64,000 bases of DNA from the NCBI GenBank assembly GCA_017412115.1, contig JAFPYR010000104.1, positions 1 to 64,000 of the forward strand, in the 5' to 3' direction. The DNA comes from Bacteroidales bacterium. GTDB lineage: Bacteria; Bacteroidota; Bacteroidia; Bacteroidales; UBA3824. The notes beneath the pieces were generated by a model. It was given only the letters and a program-made list of their open reading frames with translations, was not told where the DNA came from and did not search any database. This document shows, one piece after another, positions 25,021 through 34,784 of the stretch. A program made the position numbers and the translations under genes. Positions within the stretch are counted from its first letter, which is position 1. Each line of letters opens with the position of its first letter.

Positions 25021-26202
25021 TTAAATAAGCCGTCTTGATAAAGTTTTGTCCGTTAATCTGAAATTATGCAAATCAACGTTTTCCAACAAAACAACGCCCG
25101 GGGATTTTCCTTTCTCAAAACTTCCGAGCTTTGCCTCAAGCCCCAAAGCCTTTGCTCCGTTTAAAGTAGCAAATTTTATTAAATCTTCCAATTTTAAATT
25201 TTCAAATTTCTTTGACAAAACTATCAACTCCTCAATCATTGAAAGGTTGTTGTTAGAACTCAAAGAGTCCGTCCCAATACAAACCGTTAAATTTCTCTCC
25301 AATAAAACATTAACGTCAATTATCTTGTTCTCCAAAAAAATATTCGATTTCGGACAAACCACGAAAAACGGATTTTTAAAATTTTTAGCAGCAAACTCCA
25401 AATCCTCTTTTGAAGAATAAATATTATGAACCAAAAGCGTTCTTTCATAACCGCCTTCACAAAGCTCTTTCATGGATTGCAACGAAGTTTTTCCCGTTAT
25501 AGGAATCAATGACAAATCAAGCGGAAACCTTTCAACAAACTCCCCGCTGTGATTTTCGTATAAGAAATTCTCGTTAAAATTCTCCTGATTATGAATCGAA
25601 ATTATCTCTTTTCTGTTTTCATTAAGACGATTAATTATAGAAAAAAGCTCAGGACTTACCGAATATGGTGCGTGCGGAACGGCTGAAATATCATTCGCAT
25701 CAATACCAAAAGAAAGATAATCGTTTTTAACATTTTCAAACTGCAAAATATCCTTTTGACAACGCTCCGGAGTTGTCCCGATTAACTCCACAAAATTCTT
25801 ATAATGTATCCGGCTTTTCGCTTTAACTTTGGCCGTATCCGAAGTATTGCAAATATCCCCGACGGCAGATACGCCTGAAGAGTACATCAAGGAATCATAT
25901 TTTAAAGTAAGTTTTTCGTCGTAAGAATTTGCATCTAAGCGAAACATCGCAAGAAGAAAATCTATCAGACTTTTTGGATTTTTTACCTTGTCTTTCAAAT
26001 GACAAAGTTCCAAATGACAATGCGCATTTACAAACCCCGGAATTAAAACCCCATTATAAAACTCCGTATAAGGAATTTCTCTTGTAAGTTGTTTTACCTC
26101 GATAATTTCACCCGTTGAAGCATCAAGGCTGACAACACCATTTTTTATCGGCTCAGAAGTATTTGTAATAACGTACTGAGCAGCAAAAGATATTTTTTTC
26201 AT
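25021..26202 (-). CDS. Amidohydrolase-superfamily deaminase-like protein
   Basis: A 393-residue metal-dependent hydrolase; start taken at the ATG at 26202. Metal ligands fit the superfamily: HxH in VNAHCHLELCHL, His in ISIHNQEN and LLVHNIYSS, and the late Asp in CIGTDSLSSNNNLSM. The TDSLSSN block is characteristic of SsnA/MtaD-type deaminases and chlorohydrolases acting on purine-like or aminofutalosine substrates. The exact substrate cannot be fixed. It lies between the HHH-barrel gene (54-bp gap) and hrpB (11-bp gap). Confidence 0.85.
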   Translation of the reverse strand: MKKISFAAQYVITNTSEPIKNGVVSLDASTGEIIEVKQLTREIPYTEFYNGVLIPGFVNAHCHLELCHLKDKVKNPKSLIDFLLAMFRLDANSYDEKLTLKYDSLMYSSGVSAVGDICNTSDTAKVKAKSRIHYKNFVELIGTTPERCQKDILQFENVKNDYLSFGIDANDISAVPHAPYSVSPELFSIINRLNENRKEIISIHNQENFNENFLYENHSGEFVERFPLDLSLIPITGKTSLQSMKELCEGGYERTLLVHNIYSSKEDLEFAAKNFKNPFFVVCPKSNIFLENKIIDVNVLLERNLTVCIGTDSLSSNNNLSMIEELIVLSKKFENLKLEDLIKFATLNGAKALGLEAKLGSFEKGKSPGVVLLENVDLHNFRLTDKTLSRRLI

Positions 26203-26256
26203 CGTTTTTATTATTTCAGAATGCAAAGGTAAAAATTTTTAAGCAAACTTTTGCAA

Positions 26257-28239
26257 TCAAAATTTCAGACGCAAATAAAAACTCATTTCAGTGCGTTTAT
26301 CAGAATTGATTTTGGATTTTCCTGAGCCTAAAGTTTTTCTGTCAAAATATTGCCATTGAGATAATTTTGTCTGCAACTCCATGAATTTGAGAATTTTCCA
26401 AATCAAAACCGCATAATATCTCGCACCTTTATAATAGTAGCGTTGCAAAGCGTAAAAACCTCTGACATCGGTTTCATAATTGTAAATAGCCGCCGAATAA
26501 GGTGCTGAAAACAAAGCACAACCGAAATCAAGCGAAAGCGGCAGACTTTGAAAATTCCAAAGGCAGCTGTGCGACAAAAGATAACCTTTTTCAAGAAGTT
26601 CGTCAGTTTCAAAAGAACTCCACTGCAAAACCTCCGAAATCGAAAAATTATCGTTAGAGGAATATTTCAAAATAAATCTCAAATAGGAATTTCTGTTGAA
26701 AATTTTTTCCTTAAATTCTTTGTTTTTGTCCTTAAAACGAACAGAGGCAGAAAATCTTTTTGAAATCAAAAACGTGTTTTGCAACAAAAAATCATAACCA
26801 GAAGACGGTTTTTTAGTTTGAAAAGTCGGCCACGGGAAACTGAAAATATCGGTTTTAGCCTCAAAAATCCAAAACCTTTTCATCGAAAATTCGAGTCCTA
26901 AATAACAGCCCTCTTCGTTTGAAATTTTGGAATTTTCTCTAAAAGGATTTGCCGTGAAAGAAAAATACCGTTTGGAATAATTACGATACAAAACGCTCAT
27001 TTTCAGTTGCGGTAAGGGTCTAAAACCCAAAACAGTAATCACTGCGGGATTAAAATTTTTATCGAAAGCCAATTCGCCTGAAATACCGTATTTTTTCTCG
27101 GAGCAACCCCAATTCATAGAAAAAAATCCGCCGCTACTTGCTCTAAAATCTTCCAAATTCACCAAATCGTTTTTCGGCTGAAAACTTTTATCAAAACAAT
27201 AATAACCACCTAAAAGCCCTAAGAAAAATATCCGTTTTCTAAAATTCAAAGTCAAACCCGAAATGCTTTCGTTTAAGGAATTTTTGTCGTCCAACTCCTT
27301 AGAATTTCTATGATAACCGTCGGTCTTAAAACTATAAAAACTATCTTTTTCACCCAAAACATCAACAGCATTATAACTTAAAAACGTTGTGATTTTCAAT
27401 GATTTAAGATTTATAGAAGTGGCCGCGCCCCTCAAAAAACCGTATTCCGAAAAAGAAGAATATTCCCTTAAATCCGTCAAAGAATTTCCGTAATCCTCAC
27501 CCGTTGAAATATATTTTCCGCTCGAAAAACCACAGCCTAAACTCAAACCTAAACCAAAACGCAAAGTATAATCACCAATTATAATTTTTTCTAATTTTCC
27601 TTTCCCGAGAATTTTTAAAAAAGCCGAATTAAAATCGAAACCGTATTTTTTGTGTCCGAAAGCAATTTTCTCGCCCGGGTCTTTTTCTAAAGAAAAGCCG
27701 AAAGTTATTCGTTTTACGGGTTTAGAAAAATATTTCAAACGCATCAAAAAACGGTTGCCGTCATAAGATTTCGGATTAAAATACGCTTCTTGTTTTTCAA
27801 AAAGATTTTTTGAAACAAATGTAATAGAATTTTTCGCTACACTATTTTTTTCTTTATTATAAACCTCAGAATCAGAAACATACAAGAAATATTTCAAAAA
27901 ATTCAATTCCCTTTCGTTAATACTTTCAATACCTTTCAACTCGCCTAAAGAAAAAATTTCCCCGACCTCAAACCTATAATCCAAAATGTCCTGAATCTGA
28001 AAATCCGTCAAAAAAGGCAATTCTTGCAAATCAGAAAAAGTACATGAATTAACGGAAATTTTTTCCTCTGAAAGTCTCTCAAGATATTCGCCTAAATTTT
28101 CCACGGAAGAGGAAAACTCCTCATCTTCGGTTTCTGCCGTCTCCTGAAGAATTTCTTTGATAATATCGTTTGCATTTTGAGCTGTTAAAACATCGTAAAA
28201 AAAAGCAAAAACAAATATAAAAAACGTTTTTTTCATCAT
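26257..28239 (-). CDS. Helix-hairpin-helix / outer-membrane beta-barrel fusion protein
   Basis: A 660-residue protein with a signal peptide ending at VLTAQ. Residues about 55-120 form ComEA-like helix-hairpin-helix units: ISVNSCTFSDLQELPFLTD, then QIQDILDYRFEVGEIFSL and ELKGIESI. The rest is rich in alternating aromatic strands with Gly turns, ending SFYLRLKF, as in outer-membrane barrels. This combination (HHH domain in the periplasm plus barrel) recurs in Bacteroidota without an established role; DNA uptake is a possible but unproven link. It is first in an operon with the amidohydrolase and hrpB, from a TATTTTTG element at 28260-28267. Confidence 0.7.
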   Translation of the reverse strand: MMKKTFFIFVFAFFYDVLTAQNANDIIKEILQETAETEDEEFSSSVENLGEYLERLSEEKISVNSCTFSDLQELPFLTDFQIQDILDYRFEVGEIFSLGELKGIESINERELNFLKYFLYVSDSEVYNKEKNSVAKNSITFVSKNLFEKQEAYFNPKSYDGNRFLMRLKYFSKPVKRITFGFSLEKDPGEKIAFGHKKYGFDFNSAFLKILGKGKLEKIIIGDYTLRFGLGLSLGCGFSSGKYISTGEDYGNSLTDLREYSSFSEYGFLRGAATSINLKSLKITTFLSYNAVDVLGEKDSFYSFKTDGYHRNSKELDDKNSLNESISGLTLNFRKRIFFLGLLGGYYCFDKSFQPKNDLVNLEDFRASSGGFFSMNWGCSEKKYGISGELAFDKNFNPAVITVLGFRPLPQLKMSVLYRNYSKRYFSFTANPFRENSKISNEEGCYLGLEFSMKRFWIFEAKTDIFSFPWPTFQTKKPSSGYDFLLQNTFLISKRFSASVRFKDKNKEFKEKIFNRNSYLRFILKYSSNDNFSISEVLQWSSFETDELLEKGYLLSHSCLWNFQSLPLSLDFGCALFSAPYSAAIYNYETDVRGFYALQRYYYKGARYYAVLIWKILKFMELQTKLSQWQYFDRKTLGSGKSKINSDKRTEMSFYLRLKF

Positions 28240-28259
28240 TTTCTCTTATTTTTTTAACG

Positions 28260-28267
28260 CAAAAATA
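28260..28267 (-). promoter_or_regulatory. -7 element for the HHH-barrel operon
   Basis: TATTTTTG on the minus strand, 20 bp before the ATG at 28239. Confidence 0.55.
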
Positions 28268-28317
28268 ACAATAAAAGTCCGTTTTTTCTAAAAAAATAAA
28301 AATAAACCTTAAAAAAT

Positions 28318-28354
28318 GCAAACGTTTGCGGTTTCGTTTGCGGTTTCGTTTGCA
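28318..28354 (+). promoter_or_regulatory. LacI-type palindrome plus 12-bp direct repeats upstream of susC
   Basis: GCAAACGTTTGC (28318-28329) is a perfect 12-bp palindrome of the LacI/PurR operator type, with the central CG. Its right half begins a direct repeat in which CGTTTGC recurs at 28323, 28335 and 28347, exactly 12 bp apart, with GGTTT between copies. It lies about 80 bp upstream of the susC -7 element. An operator for a LacI-family regulator of glycan uptake is the most likely reading; no such regulator gene is in the window. Confidence 0.6.
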
Positions 28355-28408
28355 GATAATTAACATCCGTTTTTCACGTAAAAAAAGACCCAACTTTTTT
28401 TTTGAATA

Positions 28409-28416
28409 TATTTTTG
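28409..28416 (+). promoter_or_regulatory. -7 element for the susC operon
   Basis: TATTTTTG, 45 bp before the ATG at 28462. No -33 TTTG is found at proper spacing, consistent with an activated promoter. Confidence 0.55.
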
Positions 28417-28461
28417 CGACGTCATCGACAAATTTTTATTTAATTTAAATCTATACAAAAA

Positions 28462-31400
28462 ATGAAAAGCAAGTTTAATTTTTCTACGCCGCTTAGATTA
28501 TTGGCTTTACTTCTTTCAGTATTAGCCTGCGGCGATGCCTTTGCACAGAGAATTACTGTAAAAGGTCATGTTGAAGATTCTTCGGGCGGCGAAATTATCG
28601 GCGCAACAGTCAGAATCATAGGAACTACCGTCGGAACAATAACCGACCTTGACGGTAATTTTGAACTCGAAGCCGATATGAAAGACAGTCTCGCCGTTTC
28701 ATACATCGGTTATACGGAAACGATTGTAAGACCGGGTTCTAATTTACATGTAGTCTTGCAAGAAGATACCCGTGAAATGGAAGAAGTAGTCGTAATCGGT
28801 TACGGCAAAGTTAAGAAAAACGACCTCACGGGTTCGGTAACGGCTATCAGTGCTGACAAAATGGTTAAAGGCGCGGCAACCTCCGCCTCTGATATGCTTT
28901 CAGGCAAGGTAGCCGGCTTGAGCGTTATATCCTCAGGCGGTGCTCCCGGTGCAGGTGCAACAATACGTATCCGCGGCGGCTCATCAATGTCAGCTTCCAA
29001 CAACCCCCTTATCGTTATCGACGGAGTGCCGGTAGACGACTCTAACATCGACGGTATGTCAAACCCACTTGCTACCATTCACCCTAACGATATTGAAACT
29101 TTCACTGTTCTCAAAGATGCCTCTGCAACAGCTATTTACGGTTCAAGAGCATCCAACGGTGTCATCATCATCACAACCAAAAAAGGTAAACAAGGTGCTC
29201 CCTCAATCAGCTATGCCGGTTCGGTTTCTATCAACACCAAACGTAACGACCTCGATATTATGAGCGCATCAGAATTCAGAGATTTCGTTACTTCAAAATT
29301 CGAGGCAGAATCAGAACAAGTAAAAGCCCTCGGGGCAGCTAACACCGATTGGTGGAACGAAATTTTCCGCACCTCGGTAAGCACTGACCATAACATCAGC
29401 GTTTCAGGCGCATTACCTAATACTCCTTACCGCGCTTCCATCGGTTATTCCGACGAAAACGGTATTCTCAAAACCTCTAACTTCAAACGTTATACCGCAG
29501 CATTCAACCTCAATCCGACTTTCTTCGACAAGAAACTCAACATTCAGTTGAACGTAAAAGGTATCGCTAACAAAAACCGTTTTGCCTCTACCGATGCTGT
29601 AGGCAGGGCAACAGAATTTGACCCCACTCAACCAATTTACCAAGAAGGCAACAACTACGGCAACGGTTATTTTACGTACACAAAAGAAGACGGTAGCCCT
29701 ATCGACATTGCTATCGTAAACCCGGTAGCAACACTTGAATGTCAAAAAGACCAATCTGATGTTTTGCGTAGTATCGGTAACATTCAGGCAGATTACAAAT
29801 TCCATTTCTTACCTGATTTGAGAATAAACGCCAATTTAGGTTACGACGTATCAAAAAGTAACGGAGACAAAACCATCGACGACAATTCTCCCCTAACTTA
29901 TTGCTCCGGCAATTACAAAACAGGTTTCGGTGAAAACACCGAATACTATCAACTCAAACGCAACCATCTTTTTGAAACCTATTTGGACTACGACAAAACC
30001 TTCGGCATTCATTCGCTGGACGTTATGGCAGGTTATTCTTGGCAGCATTTTTACTCTTACAAATGGACGGAATATCCTTACTCGGCAGCAAAAGCCGCTG
30101 AAACAGGCAACGAATTCTACCAAGACAAATATTCTTACGAAACGGAAAACTATCTCGTATCATTCTTCGGACGTATCAACTACACATTGTTAGAGCGTTA
30201 TTTATTGACATTTACCCTTAGAAACGACGGTTCTTCCCGTTTCAACAAAGACAACCGTTGGGGACTTTTCCCGTCAGCCGCTTTCGCATGGAAAATCAAA
30301 GACGAGGTCTTCCTCAAAGATGTTGATTTTGTTTCCGACCTCAAAATACGTTTAGGTTACGGTATCACCGGACAGCAAAATCTTACCGGCGACGGCAATC
30401 CTAACGATTATCCGTACATGGCACGTTACAAATACTCTCAAGCCGGTGCAAGTTATTATTTCGGCAACACGAGATACGACCTTATCGCTCCTACAGCATA
30501 CGATGCAGAACTTCAATGGGAAGAAACCACAACTTACAACATCGGTTTGGATTTCGGTTTCTTAAAGAACAGATTCGAAGGTACGTTAGACCTCTACAAA
30601 CGTGTTACGGACAACCTTCTTAATACCGTTACAGCTCCGGCGGGAACCAATTTCAGCAATCAAATACTTACCAATGTCGGACAATTGGAAAACAAAGGTA
30701 TTGAATTTAGTTTAACAGCACACGCTATCAGCAAACACGATTTGAGTTGGACTTTGAGTTATAACATTTCGTACAACAAAAACGAAATCACAAAACTTAC
30801 TTTCAACGACGATCCTTCTTACAAAGGCGTTATTCACGGCGGTATTTCCGGTGCAACCGGCTACAATATCCAAATCAATGCGGTTGATCATCCCTACAAC
30901 TCGTTCTATGTTTATGAGCAAATGTACGACTCAGACGGTAACCCGGTAGAAAAAGCATACGTAGACCAAAACAAAGACGGACAAATCAACGAAGACGACT
31001 TAACGATTTTCAAAAAATCAACTCCCGATGTTTTGATGGGTCTTTCTTCGCAATTCAATTACAAAAATTGGTTCTTCAACTTTGCAATGAGAGCATCTTT
31101 GGGCAACTACGTTTACAACAACGCAAGATCCAACCGCGAGGCTTGGGCTGGCTCACAAATGTTTGACCCGTCAGGATTCTTAAAAAACAGACTTAACTCT
31201 GCAAAAGAAACGAATTTCCAAAACGGAGAATATCTTTCAAGTTATTACATCGAAAACGCATCATTCTTGCGCATGGACAATATAACTTTGGGCTACAATT
31301 TCGACAAGATTTTCAACAGCCGTCAAAGCGCAAAAGTATATTTCACGGTTCAGAACCCGTTTGTAATAACAAAATACAGCGGACTTGATCCCGAAATTCA

Positions 31401-31473
31401 GGGCGAAGGTATCGACAACAACATCTATCCGCGCCCCGTAACATTCCTTTTAGGTGTAAACCTTAATTTTTAA
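28462..31473 (+). CDS. SusC-like TonB-dependent outer-membrane transporter
   Basis: A 1003-residue protein: signal peptide (about 1-28), a carboxypeptidase-regulatory-like domain (residues about 30-110, ITVKGHVEDSSGGEIIGATV), a plug domain (about 115-230) and a 22-strand barrel ending GVNLNF. Family signatures EEVVVIGYGKVKKNDLTGSV, NNPLIVIDGVPVDD and ATAIYGSRASNGVIIITTKKG are intact. SusC proteins import oligosaccharides handed over by their SusD lid, energised by TonB. It leads a three-gene operon with SusD- and SusE-like lipoproteins, preceded by a LacI-type palindrome. Confidence 0.97.
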   Translation: MKSKFNFSTPLRLLALLLSVLACGDAFAQRITVKGHVEDSSGGEIIGATVRIIGTTVGTITDLDGNFELEADMKDSLAVSYIGYTETIVRPGSNLHVVLQEDTREMEEVVVIGYGKVKKNDLTGSVTAISADKMVKGAATSASDMLSGKVAGLSVISSGGAPGAGATIRIRGGSSMSASNNPLIVIDGVPVDDSNIDGMSNPLATIHPNDIETFTVLKDASATAIYGSRASNGVIIITTKKGKQGAPSISYAGSVSINTKRNDLDIMSASEFRDFVTSKFEAESEQVKALGAANTDWWNEIFRTSVSTDHNISVSGALPNTPYRASIGYSDENGILKTSNFKRYTAAFNLNPTFFDKKLNIQLNVKGIANKNRFASTDAVGRATEFDPTQPIYQEGNNYGNGYFTYTKEDGSPIDIAIVNPVATLECQKDQSDVLRSIGNIQADYKFHFLPDLRINANLGYDVSKSNGDKTIDDNSPLTYCSGNYKTGFGENTEYYQLKRNHLFETYLDYDKTFGIHSLDVMAGYSWQHFYSYKWTEYPYSAAKAAETGNEFYQDKYSYETENYLVSFFGRINYTLLERYLLTFTLRNDGSSRFNKDNRWGLFPSAAFAWKIKDEVFLKDVDFVSDLKIRLGYGITGQQNLTGDGNPNDYPYMARYKYSQAGASYYFGNTRYDLIAPTAYDAELQWEETTTYNIGLDFGFLKNRFEGTLDLYKRVTDNLLNTVTAPAGTNFSNQILTNVGQLENKGIEFSLTAHAISKHDLSWTLSYNISYNKNEITKLTFNDDPSYKGVIHGGISGATGYNIQINAVDHPYNSFYVYEQMYDSDGNPVEKAYVDQNKDGQINEDDLTIFKKSTPDVLMGLSSQFNYKNWFFNFAMRASLGNYVYNNARSNREAWAGSQMFDPSGFLKNRLNSAKETNFQNGEYLSSYYIENASFLRMDNITLGYNFDKIFNSRQSAKVYFTVQNPFVITKYSGLDPEIQGEGIDNNIYPRPVTFLLGVNLNF

Positions 31474-31494
31474 ACATTTAAAAGAAAAACAATT

Positions 31495-33111
31495 ATGAAA
31501 AATTTTAAATTCAAATACATATTTCCGGCGGCATTAATGAGTGCGACATTGAGTATTTCAAGTTGCGTAAAAGATTTGGACACAGTGCCGTTGGACGAGA
31601 AAGAACTCGTATCAAACGTAGTTTTCACAAGCAGTGAGGATTCGTACACCTCTGCCATAGCAAAACTTTATGCCGGACTTGCCATCGGCGGCAACAAAGG
31701 CGGAGATTCAGAGCAGGACGTTGTAGGTATCGACGGTGGTTCGCAGTCATCATTCCTTCGCGTTTTGTGGAATATGCAGGAGCTCACCTCCGATATTGCA
31801 CACTGCTGTTGGAACGACCCCGGCATTCCTGATTTCAACCATATTTCATGGTCGGCTTCAAGTCCGTGGATAAAAGGTTCGTATTACAGATTGTTTTATC
31901 AAATCAACCTTTCAAACGCATTTTTGAAAGAAACAGACGAAGGAACTTTATCTTCAAGAGGTTGCTCGCAAGAGGTTATCAACACCGTAAAAACTTACAG
32001 AGCAGAAGCCCGTTTCTTGCGTGCATTAATGTATCTTTACGCTCTTGACCTTTACAGAAACGTACCTTTTGTTGATGAAAATAGTAAGATCGGCAGCGAA
32101 CGTCCTCAGCAAATCATGGCAGCCGACTTGTTTAAATTCGTAGAGAAAGAGCTTATTGAATGTTCTGAGGATATGTTACCGGCAACTCCCGGTTTTGATT
32201 CAAACTACGGACACGCCAACAAAGCCGCTGCATGGAGCGCACTTTCAAGGCTTTATCTCAATGCTGAAACTTACATCGGCGAAAACAGATATAACGATTG
32301 TATCACTTACTCAAAAAAAGTAATTGATGCCGGTTATGAACTCGAACCCGGTTACGGTGATATGTTCAAAGCTGACAACGACAAGTCCAAAGAAATGATT
32401 TTCCCCGTCCGTTACGAAGGCGAAGAAACCATGACTTGGGGCGGCATGACAGCTCTCCTATGCTGGGGTGCAAGTGCTTTTCAGGAAGAAACTAATGCCA
32501 AAGGTGCATGGCAGGGTGTAAGAGCAAAATCTTCGTTAATTAATGTTTTCAACCGTGAAAACGACGCTGCAAACGACTCGCGTATGAAAATGTTCCGCAC
32601 CGACGAAACCAAAAATGTAGAAATTACGGACGAAACACAATTCAAAAACAACGGAACTCCGGTTACGAAATTCTACAACGTTTACAAAGACGGCACATTA
32701 CCTCCTTCAAACGAGGCTTACACTGATTTTCCGCTTTTCCGCTTGGGTGAAATTTACCTCAACATTGCCGAAGCACAATTAAGGGGCGGACAAGGTATCA
32801 CAAAAACCGAGGCTATGGATTACATTGACAAAATCCGCAACCGCGCCGGCATAAGCGGTAAAATAACGGAAATTGATTTCACGCTTGACTTCCTTTGCGA
32901 CGAACGCGGACGCGAACTCTTTTTTGAGGCTCAACGCCGTACCGACCTTATCCGTTTCAACAAATACACTTCAGGTTACAATTGGCCGTGGAAAGGCGGT
33001 GTTGCAGAAGGTAAAGACGTTGCAGCTTACTACAAAGTATTCCCGATTCCTTCAGACGATTTGGGCAGCAACGAAAATCTTAAACAAAACGAAGGTTATT
33101 CAGAAAACTAA
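31495..33111 (+). CDS. SusD/RagB-family outer-membrane lipoprotein
   Basis: A 538-residue lipoprotein; lipobox SISSC with Cys near residue 23, followed by VKDLDTVPLDEKEL, the usual SusD start. Tetratricopeptide-like helices (AEARFLRALMYLYALDLYRNVPF) and the C-terminal FPLFRLGEIYLNIAEAQLRGG and RGRELFFEAQRRTDLIRF are typical. SusD caps the SusC barrel and binds the glycan. It follows susC by 21 bp. The precise ligand is not predictable, but the partner SusE-like protein points to an alpha-glucan-like substrate. Confidence 0.96.
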   Translation: MKNFKFKYIFPAALMSATLSISSCVKDLDTVPLDEKELVSNVVFTSSEDSYTSAIAKLYAGLAIGGNKGGDSEQDVVGIDGGSQSSFLRVLWNMQELTSDIAHCCWNDPGIPDFNHISWSASSPWIKGSYYRLFYQINLSNAFLKETDEGTLSSRGCSQEVINTVKTYRAEARFLRALMYLYALDLYRNVPFVDENSKIGSERPQQIMAADLFKFVEKELIECSEDMLPATPGFDSNYGHANKAAAWSALSRLYLNAETYIGENRYNDCITYSKKVIDAGYELEPGYGDMFKADNDKSKEMIFPVRYEGEETMTWGGMTALLCWGASAFQEETNAKGAWQGVRAKSSLINVFNRENDAANDSRMKMFRTDETKNVEITDETQFKNNGTPVTKFYNVYKDGTLPPSNEAYTDFPLFRLGEIYLNIAEAQLRGGQGITKTEAMDYIDKIRNRAGISGKITEIDFTLDFLCDERGRELFFEAQRRTDLIRFNKYTSGYNWPWKGGVAEGKDVAAYYKVFPIPSDDLGSNENLKQNEGYSEN

Positions 33112-33125
33112 AAACTTGTAAGAAA

Positions 33126-34706
33126 ATGAACATTAGTAAATATATTATACCGGCTGCGTTAATTTTCACGTTAGCCGCTTGCGAAGACGACAAAACTCCT
33201 GTTTTGCAGTTCAACAGTCCTGCTGCATTCAACGAACTTTCGTCGTCGGAAATAACGCTCAACAAGGAAAACTATTCAAAAGATTTTCCTCAAATCAATT
33301 GGACAAAAGCCGATTATAACGGTGCTGCCGTTTCATACAAATTAACGTTAAAAAACAATGCAACCGGCAAAACCGTAGATTTAGGAGAAACTTTGGAATC
33401 TTCGTTTGACATAAAGAACAACGAGATTAACAGTCTTTTTGCTCAAACGGGAGCTAATCCGGGTATTCCGACGGAATACACTATTAGTTTAACAAGTACG
33501 GCATCAGAAGAATACAGAACGGACGAAGCAAGCAATACGATAACTTTCAAAGCAACAGCATACGACCCGCAAACAGAAGGCATCAATTGGAATTTTGCAT
33601 ACGTTGCGGTAAACTATCCCGATTGGAACTTTGAAAAATCTTATCTTATCGGCGACCCCGACGAAGACGGTACTTTCGAAGGTTTTGTAAAATTACCCAA
33701 AGATGCAGTAAATTTTGCGATTCTTGACGGCAAAGACCTCACAAAGGTAATTTCAGAAGGAAATGCCGTACAAGAGGCGCAAGCAGGTTTTACAAAAATT
33801 AATTTCGACGGTTCTGAAACTACGGTAGCCGATACTACTATTTGGACTATAATCGGTAGTGCAACCTCAGGCGGTTGGGACAAAGAAACCAAAATGGAAT
33901 ATGACGAAACAACCCGCAAATGGAGCGTTATAACACCGCTTGTTGAAGGCGAATTGAAATTCCGTGCAAACGACAATTGGGATGCTGGAGATTTCGGTTG
34001 GACTGACGACAAAGACGAAACACTTGCTCCCGGCGGGAAAAATATCAAAATCGAAAAAAGCCACGCCTACATCGTTACTCTTGATATAACCCACGCCGGC
34101 AAGTATACTTACGCTTTAGAAGAAACGGAAATCGTTCTTTCAAGCGAATACGTTACGCTTCCGGGCAGTTTCAATGATTGGGATAAAGAAACGGAAAAAT
34201 ACAGAGTAGTATCGAAAGCCCGTGATTTTGTGTTCAGTTCAACGGTTTATATTCCTGAGGACAATATTGAATTCAAATTCTTTGATCCTGACAAAGACGC
34301 ATGGCTCGGAATTGCGGGAGAAGTTGACGAAAAAGGTAATTTCAAAATAGGTGACGGCGATAACATCAAACTCGAAAAAGCAGGTTATTACAACTTCAAT
34401 GTTGATTTGAAGAAAATGACGGCAAGCGTTACCGCTACCGGTTGGGAATTAATCGGAGATGCTATGGAATTTGGTTGGGACAAAGGTATTGTAATGGATT
34501 ACGATGCTACGACCAAAACTTGGTCAAAAACCGTTACAGCAAAAGACGGTACTTTCAAATTCCGTTGGGCAGGCGGTTGGGACAAGAATTTCGGCGGTGA
34601 ATTATCAGCACTCGCACAAGACGGAGATAACATTCCGATTACAGCCGGAACTTACAAAATTTCACTTGACCCCGAAAAAGCTACGGCAAGTGTAACAAAA
34701 CAATAA
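33126..34706 (+). CDS. SusE/SusF-like surface glycan-binding lipoprotein
   Basis: A 526-residue lipoprotein (lipobox LAACEDD). Residues about 20-150 form the SusE N-terminal Ig-like domain (SSEITLNKENYSKDFPQINW). At least two downstream beta-sandwich repeats are alike: WTIIGSATSGGWDKETKM near residue 240 and WELIGDAMEFGWDKGIVM near residue 440, each followed by a KFR[AW]N/G-W-D segment, the layout of starch-binding SusE/SusF modules. A third module lies between (VTLPGSFNDWDKE). It is 14 bp after susD and ends at a strong terminator. Starch or another alpha-glucan is the likely ligand by family. Confidence 0.88.
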   Translation: MNISKYIIPAALIFTLAACEDDKTPVLQFNSPAAFNELSSSEITLNKENYSKDFPQINWTKADYNGAAVSYKLTLKNNATGKTVDLGETLESSFDIKNNEINSLFAQTGANPGIPTEYTISLTSTASEEYRTDEASNTITFKATAYDPQTEGINWNFAYVAVNYPDWNFEKSYLIGDPDEDGTFEGFVKLPKDAVNFAILDGKDLTKVISEGNAVQEAQAGFTKINFDGSETTVADTTIWTIIGSATSGGWDKETKMEYDETTRKWSVITPLVEGELKFRANDNWDAGDFGWTDDKDETLAPGGKNIKIEKSHAYIVTLDITHAGKYTYALEETEIVLSSEYVTLPGSFNDWDKETEKYRVVSKARDFVFSSTVYIPEDNIEFKFFDPDKDAWLGIAGEVDEKGNFKIGDGDNIKLEKAGYYNFNVDLKKMTASVTATGWELIGDAMEFGWDKGIVMDYDATTKTWSKTVTAKDGTFKFRWAGGWDKNFGGELSALAQDGDNIPITAGTYKISLDPEKATASVTKQ

Positions 34707-34742
34707 GGGTTATTCACAGTTTTACAGTACATCAATCATCTC

Positions 34743-34784
34743 GCACCCGCCAAAAGAAAAAAATTTTCTTCGGCGGGTGTTTTA
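34743..34784 (+). terminator. Terminator of the susCDE operon
   Basis: CACCCGCC (34744-34751) pairs with GGCGGGTG (34772-34779), extended by AAGAAAA/TTTTCTT, then TTTTATT. Confidence 0.8.

Noticed and set aside
28462..34706. The susCDE operon as a complete polysaccharide utilisation locus with its own enzymes.
   Set aside because: No glycoside hydrolase or regulator gene lies within the operon; the nearest GH43 at 38327 is separated by terminators, ribE, proC and other genes.
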